From Madurella fahalii (Eukaryota; Ascomycota; Sordariomycetes; Sordariales): a stretch of DNA of 64,000 nt. The position numbers and the translations under genes were made by a program. Position 1 is the first letter of the stretch. Every line of letters begins with the position of its first letter. Below are positions 55,929-64,000 of the stretch, piece by piece. The stretch covers positions 4,030,001-4,094,000 of the forward strand of contig CM056876.1 in NCBI GenBank assembly GCA_029876055.1, given 5' to 3'. Below the pieces are notes generated by a model that was given only the letters and a program-made list of their open reading frames with translations, was not told the origin of the DNA and ran no database searches.

Positions 55929-56528
55929 TCAAAAGCCACTCAGCGGGTTAGGATTCTCCATCCTCACACCGCCCTGGATCTGGGGCTGCACCCCGCTGGG
56001 GCCCTCCACCTTGGCCGCCAGCTCCTTGTGCTTCGCCAGCGTCTTATCGCCGTCAAAATCCTGGTTGATGACGCCGACCATGCCGCTCTGGCAGTGGCGG
56101 CCCGTGTTCTGCGGGCAGTAGAACCAGATCGGCGCCGGGGTCTTCACCTCGACCTGGAAGACCTCGTCGCTCTGCGAGGCCCCGCCGTCGGGGTTGCGCG
56201 GGACGGGGAAGAAGCCCGAGAAGAAGGCGGCGGCGTCCTTGGGCTGGCAGGGCGCCGCGAAGGACGACTCCACCACCGAGTGGTTGAGCGGGTTGAAGTG
56301 GAACTCGACGATGGAGCCGACCGGCGCCACGATGTTCTCCGGGTCAAAGCGCAGCCCCCCGCGGCCCGCGACGACGGTGTGCGTCTCGCGGTGCGACGGG
56401 TACGTGGTGGTTGCGCCGGCCGGGGTGGTGATGGTGGCTGCGTCGGCGGGCTTGGCGGGAGCCGCAGACACGAAGGTGAAGGCCGCCGAAACGGAAAGAA
56501 GAACGGCTCCGAGGGTCTTGGTAAACAT
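55929..56528 (-). CDS. Secreted cupredoxin-like protein
   Basis: A single exon of 199 residues. A signal peptide (about 1-22, MFTKTLGAVLLSVSAAFTFV) is followed by an Ala/Thr/Pro-rich spacer. The cupredoxin beta-barrel begins THTVVAGRGGLRFDPENIVA. Likely type-1 copper ligands are His83 (NHSVV), Cys138 (WFYCPQ), His145 (GRHCQ) and Met150 (SGMVGVIN). Such small extracellular proteins are frequent in fungal secretomes; partners are not defined, and copper delivery or electron transfer is inferred. Third-position GC is very high, so the opposite strand also appears open, but the minus frame has the signal peptide and motif. Typical C-terminal Ser-rich or GPI region is absent. Confidence 0.88.
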   Translation of the reverse strand: MFTKTLGAVLLSVSAAFTFVSAAPAKPADAATITTPAGATTTYPSHRETHTVVAGRGGLRFDPENIVAPVGSIVEFHFNPLNHSVVESSFAAPCQPKDAAAFFSGFFPVPRNPDGGASQSDEVFQVEVKTPAPIWFYCPQNTGRHCQSGMVGVINQDFDGDKTLAKHKELAAKVEGPSGVQPQIQGGVRMENPNPLSGF

Positions 56529-58395
56529 GATGTATGACTGATGTTAAGAGTTGTTTAGAATTAGGGATTAAATTAAATTGGATGCTTGATTTAATGGCTT
56601 GAGAGAGTCCTTCGTAGCAAGGGAGGATGGTCTGTCGCTGTTGAACTGAGCTGTGAAGGATAGAAACTCTTTAAAAGCGATGCTGATGCAGATGTGGATG
56701 ATGATGAGAAAAAAAGATGATGGTCGAGACATCCATCGTAACTTTATAGCATTTGTCCTCTTTCCGCAAAGGCGGTTACGACGAAGACAAACTCCGGAGT
56801 TGAGGGCTTCCGGAAACCCAGCCTCGAGGCTCACCTAAGAAAACACTGTTGTCGACTTTTGATCCCAAATTGGGGTACCAACTCTCGGTTTGTTCGGGTA
56901 CCCAGCATCCGGGGTGAACAGTAAGCAGCCAAGCCGGGCCCGGTACTGTGGTTCGCCACTGGGCGCGACCCCAGTCTGTTTTTAGAAGCAGGCCGCTGAC
57001 GGGGGCTGTGCCTTTGATCTCGCGAGCCCCGCGGCTCTCGTTGCCTGTACAGTGTACACAGAGAACTGCAGTGACGAATCGATAAATCGCTACTCGTGCC
57101 GTAGGATTTACTACCGTGTTAGAGTAAGCTGAACTGTCTTTTGCCTTTTTCAGCTGATGAGTTGGCGGCGGCCGAAAATATTCGAGACAAAATCACAGGT
57201 CGAGTCGGATTTGACTGGGCCGTGTCAACATTTTCAGCGGCATTGATAGCGCCGCGCTGGTCACTCTCGAGTCCCTTACTCGGCACCTCCCACGCTGCCA
57301 TCCCCTCCGATCAATCTACGTGTATCCATGCTGCGGAGCCGCGACCCTACCGCGTTCCAAGCGCCAATGGGTGGCCTAGCTCTGGGCAGCTCTCTTTTGA
57401 AGAATGTAGTCGTCTGCTACCGGTAGGACACCGCCCTTGCTTAGCGTGATATAAATGGCGGACCTCGTACGTGCACTTCTGTCTGCCCTTGGCTCCCCCG
57501 ATAGAATCGATAGTCCTCGGCATTCAATGTTATCGCTATAGCGCCGCGCCGCCCTGGCACAATCCCGCCGTCTTCGAAGCTACCCGGAACGTCGGTTGTC
57601 CCCTGCATCTCACGGAAGACGGTATAACTACCTCTCCTAGAAGACGTACGGTAGCATTCACATCATGAAGCAAGACTACTCATTATAATGGCTAACTCGG
57701 CACGAGAATGCCTAAAATCCAGCCCAAAACTCACATGGGACTCGTGTTCCGGATCCCATCTATGTAGTTAAACACAGGTCACGGGCCTATGAGCATTCCG
57801 TGACTCGTGTTACTTGGGCCCTGATCGGCTCTCGACTGCTGCAGTGCCGCACTGCTCAGCTTCCGCAGTTGGAAGCGCCAAGATGGATCTTTTGACGCGT
57901 TTACCTTTTCTCAAGTAATAGAAGAGGGCCCACTTCCCACTGCTAAATCTTTTTCGTCGAAAGGGATTGAAGAAGTAACGTTACCGTTTACGTGCACTTC
58001 ACTAGCAAGACCCACCAGACTAAACTAAGGGTAGGTATGAATATTTGGGCGGTGCGAGTGCCTCAAGGGACTACACAGGAGTCACTACCAGCTAGTGGCA
58101 CTACATTCTCAGTCCATAACATCTTCCAGAAAGCTATCTTCGCCAGGAGAGCTGTTGTCACCTCCATCGCCGCTAGCGGCGCCTGAAGGTGTACGGTCAA
58201 CCTAGGCTTCTTAGTCGAGTCGTTCGGAGGGTTGGCCTAGCCAGTTCTCCTGTCTAGCAGCTGGGCTCAATGATGACGTGGCGTGATCATCATTGGGCAT
58301 CGCAGGATCAGGAGGTGAAGCGGGTCGATGCCTTGCTACCCAGAGCACACACCAAGTCGCAGAAACGAGATTAATCGCCCGGTTCAGGCGGTGGC
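56529..58395. other. Intergenic
   Basis: Upstream region of the cupredoxin gene, then featureless sequence. A 102-codon plus frame at 57141-57449 has no domain. No gene called. Confidence 0.4.
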
Positions 58396-58511
58396 GTTGG
58401 GGCCAAAAGTAACCGGACTATCCTGTTAGTGTAGGTCACGTGGTCTGTACAATTTCTAGTGCGCCGCGCGATCTGCACTAACAGATCTGTCCGGTCACTT
58501 TTGGCACCAAC
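58396..58511. mobile_element. Foldback/MITE-like element with about 36-bp inverted repeats
   Basis: The left arm (GGCCAAAAGTAACCGGAC ... CTGTTAGTG) is mirrored by the right arm, whose complement reads TGCCAAAAGTGACCGGAC ... CTGTTAGTG, with only a few mismatches over about 36 bp. The loop is about 44 bp. The whole 116-bp unit could fold into a long hairpin. No target duplication was identified. Confidence 0.6.
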
Positions 58512-60018
58512 CTCCGTAAAAACTGGTGGTCCAAGAATCATACCTTTGTCAAAGTTGGTCGAGATAACCGGCTGTGCCACGAGGGATTGCTTACCATGTT
58601 TCCGGCTAATTATCATCACCCCCTACCCATGAACGAAAGGAGTCGATTGGGGAGAGGGCTAACTCGGAAGGGTAACAACTAAGACGGTGTTGGGAGTTGA
58701 CTCTTTGGCTCATGGGGCAAGACAGACTCTCGAAAAATAGTCCTGGATCTGGCAGACTGTTCAATTACGTTGAACTTGTACATGCGCCTGAGATGCTATG
58801 TCGCCTATATATATCAGTCATGTGTCCCGCTGTTCCAAGCCTAGATGATTCTAGTCGTCGAACAGTGCGACGCGGTAAATCTACCTCTTCCGGACTACTG
58901 CTAGGTGGAGAGTCGTGGGGCTTGTCGTTATGCCTGGCTTGCAGTCTCAAGCTTGATACGAGTTTGAGTTTATAATTAGTTATGGGGTATTGAGGGGTTT
59001 CGAATATCTTTGGTCGGTGAGGCAAGAGCAGTTTTTTTCGTTCAAATGCACGGTTAGAAGCACCTCTGCCACCTGCCATAGCACCGGTCCATGCGCCCTG
59101 TATTTAGGAGATCCAATATTCCCTTTCCTAAGGAGCCATGGGTGCTCCGAGTTTAAGTTGTTGTTACTATTTAGCAAATCACTGCTCACATCACGCAACC
59201 AGGTCTCGCGCGTGCTGTAAACTGTGAGATATGCCGAGAGCCATCTGATGCTTTCCAAGCCCTCTGGCCTCCTCTGAGGACGTCCAAGTCATCTGGGAAC
59301 GTCTGGGCTGCTTTGAGGACCCCGGCTCCCAATCACTGAGTGGAACAGAAGCCTCCGTTTCAGGCTTGCAGCCAGAGCCCCTGCTACAGCCCTCTTATTT
59401 CCACACTTGTGGTTAGGAGTTACATGACACTAGGGCTGTAAAAGACGTTTGTTGAGGATATTTTATAATCAAGTTATTTAGTATATCCATAGGCTAAGGA
59501 AAAGAAACGTACTTGGAGCCTGTGAGGTATAAGGGACCGTGTCCGGAATGAGATGTTCTCGCCTAGCATTGCAGTCGTGTAATCAGGACAATGTAGTTTA
59601 GGTGGCAGATGCTACCATTTTGCACCGTGAAGAAGAGTTTGGCTAATACCCATCTACCGCTCAGGCCCGCTTCACATCGATTCTTTCCCGGAAGGCTCAC
59701 ATAGCTAATCCAGCCGGTCATCCCGCCGAGCAGTCCTTTTCTGATATCCATTCTCATTACATGGATCAAATGATCGCGGTGGTCTAGATCAAGATAGGGT
59801 ATTGAGAATTACAAGGCGGCTTAGGCAGCTGTCGAGGCAGTCATAGCTTTGAACACAGCTGCCAACTTCCCTGCTGCTTTGACAGCTCCAAAAAAGGAAC
59901 AGTCACAAGTAGATAGAACGAGCATCGAAGTTGGGATACAAGCGGGTAGATGAAACGTGTGCACTACTGCGATAACCATCGGGATGAAGGCTAACCGGGT
60001 AACAGTAAACGGGGCAAG
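58512..60018. other. Intergenic, nothing supported
   Basis: Short frames only. A patch near 59250-59400 has CCTCTG/CCTGAG-rich sequence without clear repeat ends. Confidence 0.35.
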
Positions 60019-60210
60019 TCGTCATTGATCTTCGACCGCTGAACAAAGTAACGGTCCCTACAACAATCTTCTAACGTCGCAATCGGAGATGATCGCCAGC
60101 CTTCAAGGGAAGATATTTATTAATGCGATTAACGCCACTTTGTTCTTTATCAATTGGATATCTATTCCGGACAAAACCCTCTCTGAGCGTGAACGGCTGC
60201 CTGGAGCGTA
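60019..60210 (+). mobile_element. Ty3/gypsy reverse transcriptase fragment
   Basis: VVIDLRPLNKVTVP, then after a frame change EMIASLQGKIFINAINATLF, is the start of a gypsy RT palm (R-LN-...-GK-F-DA-). Its spacing matches gypsy B (IAAV-GNKFFTAFDATGFF). No other pol domains adjoin it. It is an orphan remnant. Confidence 0.65.
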
Positions 60211-61811
60211 ATTAGCTTTGGCGTTACAGATGTCCACCTGAATGCGGATATCGACTGGATGGGACCCGGCAATGCCCATCCCCTCGGATTAGGTGTTGCC
60301 TGTCATGGTCCTGAGCTGTTGCCTGACTGTGCCGATCATCCACTCTGTGATATCCGTAGCTCACCTTTCACCTACACCGCCTGGCGACGATCCATTCGGC
60401 CGCGCAGTACACCCGCCTAATCCTGTGCGGGACAGCCCATCAGACTGGGACATCGAGTCGGGTGACAATTATAAAGTTGAGTGTATCGTTGAGCACAAGC
60501 AACCCCGCGGCAGAGCGTCCACATACACTCATGAAGTGAAAAGGATGTGGTAAGGAAGATAACATCTAGAGGAATGAACTTCGGTTGCGATATGCCTAGA
60601 AGCTTGATGACGACTACTGGGCATGGCAGAGAGGCAAGGTTGGTCGACCTCCAAAAGCAGCCGTTCCCGAACTGTCTTCATGATTCAGCAAAGATCACGC
60701 AAACGGCTAAGGTTGCCGACGCCATTGACGAGACCACCGCGATCGGTTTAACTATGTTGAAGAAAGCCAACGCTGGGAGGAAGTGGCCTTGACGTCTGAG
60801 CTTATGCTTGACATTCCGCCAACACCGGCATCCCAGCAGGTGTCTCGTAAGCGAGGTCCGCCGTCCAGGACCGACAGGGCGGCTGCAGGTGCTCAGCCCA
60901 ACGACACCCCCAGCGATGCAGCTTTCGCCCTGAGGCGAATTGACAGGCGCTTCCGCGCGCTCAATGGAGCAAGCTTGACGAAGCTATCGAGAATATATTT
61001 GGCAGTGAAAAGGTAGTAATTTGGGGAATTGGACGCTGAGATGGACGCAGGGACAGTGGTGGCACTGTCGTTTTTGTTGTCGCCCGGCACTTGGCCCAGG
61101 GGCCGACTCTTTCCCTTACGGTTAACATTTGAATTGATAATCACTTCATGACTCTTATTCTACGTATTTACCCACTTCCGCGCTTTCCTTATCAGTATAG
61201 CTGTGTTTGCATTAGTTGTATAGCATCAGTCACTCGTGGTCTGACATGGTCCGACCACTAGCCGACCTCTAATTAGGTCATTACAGTAGTCGCCTAGAAT
61301 CGCTTGTGGGCAGGGGGAACCAGTTCCATTCGGCTTGTATGCCCTTCTAGGTCGAAGGGAATACCTTTTTGCTCCGGGGGAGCAAGGACTGGGGGCGGTA
61401 TGTGGTGTCCGGGGTCATGTATTGCCGTTGAGCTGTAGCAAACCCGATTAGGTAGCTTTCCTGTCGGTTGGCGTGTGGGACATTGTCCCATCCGGCGATC
61501 CGGACACACACGCGTCCCAAGTAACTCCGTAATTCCGGTGTTCTTGGCAGGATCTTAACTTAATTGGCATCAACTTTCAACCAAGCATTTTCCTAGATCG
61601 GCTTGTGCACGTCGTTTTTCGGCTTCCTACTGTACTGGGCGTCGCTAGCGTTGTAGCAGCGTTTTCGCCGCAACCGCCAACTAAGGTATATTAAGGTCTC
61701 AGAATCAGAGAATGAACGGCGATATGTCTCTCGCGTCTGTAGCAAGCTTTTCCCTTACTGAGCATCTCTTCCATCTCGAGATTACCTGCCACCATCATCA
61801 CCCTCATTATC
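60211..61811. other. Intergenic with possible retroelement debris, promoter of BBE gene
   Basis: Plus frames at 60293-60553 (WDIESGDNYKVECIVEHKQP) and 60547-60792 have no secure family. The last 150 bases before 61812 hold AT-poor sequence with CATCATCACCCTCATTATC directly upstream of the ATG. Confidence 0.35.
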
Positions 61812-63490
61812 ATGCACCTTTCCACATTCCTCCTTATCGCCAGCTTTGGCTTGGGTGCTTTCGGGAAGTCCAAAGCCACCTGCGCCTGCTCCAACGCAGC
61901 ACTCGAGAGGTGTTTGACTGCCAAACGTGTCCCCTTCAAAGTCCCGTGCGACTCCGATTGGGGAGCCTACAACAAGACCCATAACATCCGTCTCCCGGTC
62001 ACACCAGCTGTCATTGTACTGCCCCAGAATACCCGGCATATCTCGACTGCCGTCGTGTGCGCTAGCAAGAGCGGCGTCAAGGTCCAGGCCAAGTCCGGTG
62101 GGCGTAAGTTGCCCGTTCCTCGTCCCACAGGTGTCCATCTCTGACATCAAGCACGGACATAGACTCGTATGGGTCGTACGGTTACGGGGGCATCGACGGT
62201 CAAGTCACGATCGATCTCCGCAACTTCAACAAGACGGTCCTGACCTCCGACGGGAGCAACATCGCTGTGGTCGGCGGTGGCGTGCATCTGGGACCCATGG
62301 CCAGCACCGTATATGCTCAAGGAAAGAGAGCCATTTCTCACGGCCTATGTCCCTTTGTCGGCGTCGGCGGGCATGCCACGCACGGTGGCTGGGGCTACAG
62401 CTCGCGAGCCTGGGGACTCAGCCTCGACCACATTATTGAGCTGCAGGTCGTGCTAGCAAACGGCACTGAGGCCCGCGCAAGTGCAGACACGAACCCCGAT
62501 CTCTTTTGGGTGAGTAACTGATATTTTGGTTGAGTCGTCCCTTTATGAGGAACAATGCTAATTCGTATCCAATACGTCAAAATAAAAAAGGCTTTGCGAG
62601 GAGCTGCGGACAGTATCGGCATCGTCACTAGTTTCTCTCTGAGGACCCAGCCGGCCCCCGAGGAAGTTATCAACTTCACCTACGAGTTCCAGACCCTCAC
62701 CGAAAGCGTTGAGCAGGCCGTGAGCGCGTTTACTAGGCTCCAAAGTTTCATCAGCAACTCAACGGCCGTCGACCGGCGCCTGTCCTTTGCGCTGCAGACG
62801 GTGGTGGGTCCAGACCCCAGCACCGGAAGTGTCAGCAGAACGATCTTGGTCGATGGCACTTTTATGGGTACCCTCGCCGAGTACACCACCCAAATCGAGC
62901 CCGAGATGCTGCGCGGGCTGCCCAACCCCACGAGCCGGGGCGTCGTGTCGCACGACTGGCTCTCCTCGCTCGCCGCGCTGAGCATGGACGGCACGCTCGA
63001 GCCCACGCCGTCGCACCTCAGCTTCTTCGCCAACAGCGTGACCATCGACGATCCCGGCATGAACGAGGCAGCCCTGCGGAGCTACCTGACCTACATGCTA
63101 GAGGGGCCCGTGCCGCCCGTGCCGTACGGCTCCAGCATGGACCTGTGGGGTGGCGCCGACACCCAGATCAACATCCCGGGCAAGGACGTGAGCTTTGCGG
63201 CCTTCCCGCACCGCAACGTGTTTTGGGCCGTGCATAATATCGCGCAGATTGGGCCAAGTTACGACGTCCCGTTCCCCGACGAGGGTATTACGTACATGAA
63301 CGGTCTGCGCGATGCCATTACCCAGCGCCTGAATGTTGGCTCGGCCGCTTATCAGAACCTAGTCGACACTAGTTTGACGCGTGAAGAGGCCCACGAGCTG
63401 TATTATGGGGATGCGGTGCTGGAGAGGTTGCGGGCTATCAAGGCTGTGTACGATCCGCACAATGTGTTTTCGAACCCGCAGTCGGTTTGA
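61812..63490 (+). CDS. Secreted berberine-bridge-type FAD oxidase (three exons)
   Basis: Exons 61812-62103, 62163-62509 and 62591-63490 join in frame to 512 residues through introns of 59 and 81 nt. Residues 1-18 are a signal peptide (MHLSTFLLIASFGLGAFG). The FAD_binding_4 domain has LPQNTRHISTAVVCA, then GGH at 96-98 formed across intron 1. His98 is the expected covalent FAD attachment. The second site is Cys160 in GLCPFVGVGGHATHGGWGY, so bicovalent flavin is predicted. The C-terminal BBE module (ELYYGDAVLERLRAIKAVYD, PHNVFSNPQ) is complete. Relatives oxidise carbohydrates or secondary-metabolite alcohols and release hydrogen peroxide; the substrate here is unknown. The gene looks intact. 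Confidence 0.93.
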
Positions 63491-64000
63491 GGGCGTTGAG
63501 TTATTACCGGTCTTGAGTACATCTTAAGGTACTCCAGATAACTAGGTATGCTCAAGACAGGGATACATTATATGTAAAAAGCAGTTGCTTATTGGATTCC
63601 CGTAAACCAACCACATCATAGTTTCTTAGCCTCGAATTATCAATGCGTCCACACACCGCGGATTCAGAAGTATACGGTCGCGTCAAAGTAGAAGGACAGA
63701 AGATAGAGATAGGGTAGGGCCAGCTGTAATTTAAAGATGGCATCATAAAGGCCGAGTTGCAGTTAGAATTTACACCAGAATGTAGAACACGCTTGCTGGA
63801 CCCGCTGGGAATGGCGCCCTTCCGGATTGGGTGAGCGCCGTGCCCGACCTGTAAGCTTGTATGGCCTAGCGGCGCCTGTAGTATACATAAATCCTCTCCT
63901 TTCCTGATAGGTGCCTGGCGACCCGGATTCAGGGCCATGTAGGGACTGTTAACCATCCGCAAAGGCGCGTTACTAGTAACCACCCTTATCTCAGGGATGC
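63491..64000. other. Downstream spacer at window end
   Basis: No gene was recognised. A 143-codon minus frame at 63552-63983 lacks any domain. Confidence 0.4.

Noticed and set aside
55899..56537. 212-codon plus-strand frame
   Set aside because: Antisense to the cupredoxin gene; open only because of the high third-position GC of the real gene.
60380..60550. Chromodomain in the frame NYKVECIVEHKQPRGRA
   Set aside because: The resemblance covers under 30 residues and lacks the aromatic cage pattern; not enough to call.
61927..62439. 170-codon plus-strand frame
   Set aside because: Alternative frame over BBE exons 1-2 and the intron; lacks the flavin-binding motifs.
23648..63490. A biosynthetic or biomass-degradation gene cluster (AA9, cupredoxin, IRED, BBE oxidase)
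   Set aside because: The genes are tens of kb apart, with unrelated genes, pseudogenes and transposons between; no core synthase or transcription factor was seen.

Overview
The window reads as nuclear DNA of a filamentous ascomycete (Pezizomycotina, plausibly Sordariomycetes). The evidence is short spliceosomal introns of 53-84 nt with GT...AG ends and CTRAY branch sites, fungal-specific families (AA9 polysaccharide monooxygenase, HET, DUF3433, fungal LtrA, BBE-type oxidase), and transposons decayed by C-to-T and G-to-A changes (CAG, CAA and TGG codons turned into TAG/TAA) as expected from repeat-induced point mutation (RIP).

Bases 1-22,100 are a nested transposon graveyard. A Ty3/gypsy element (gypsy A) is cut in two. 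A second gypsy with a chromodomain-like tail (gypsy B) lies at 11.7-14.9 kb. A Ty1/copia element with its 5' LTR and primer site is at 16.0-18.4 kb on the minus strand. A Pogo/Fot-like transposase tail and a Tad-type LINE ORF1 follow. Short LTRs are scattered through all of these. I name the LTR families by length: L215, L252, T275 (about 275 bp, also 254-293) and the copia LTR C274. Several solo LTRs keep perfect 5-bp target-site duplications. Two full 2,473-bp copies of a coding-poor L215 retrotransposon sit in opposite orientation (1243-3972 and 8884-11356). Their target-site duplications are swapped between copies, and the reading of gypsy A and of an L252 copy breaks at exactly these points. 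The segment 3973-8883 has therefore been inverted by recombination between them. This is the most striking signal in the window.

Bases 22,100-37,300 are mixed: an intact AA9 gene, decayed genes (SRPK-type kinase, a hypothetical membrane protein, a NO VEIN/Hsp90-like ATPase), a BTB/POZ gene with an unresolved 5' end, more solo LTRs, a 240-bp dispersed repeat, and a MITE-like element. Bases 37,300-64,000 are gene-bearing and mostly not RIP-altered: an imine-reductase/reductive-aminase-like gene, a broken DUF3433 gene, an intact four-exon LtrA-family membrane protein, an intact single-exon 679-residue membrane glycoprotein, a broken HET-domain gene, a secreted cupredoxin, a gypsy remnant, and an intact three-exon berberine-bridge-type FAD oxidase.

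There is no operon logic here. The common theme is a subtelomere- or accessory-like landscape where secreted redox enzymes (AA9, cupredoxin, BBE oxidase) survive intact among pseudogenes and transposons. No CRISPR array, rRNA gene or convincing tRNA gene was seen. All family calls are by reading motifs, with no database search.
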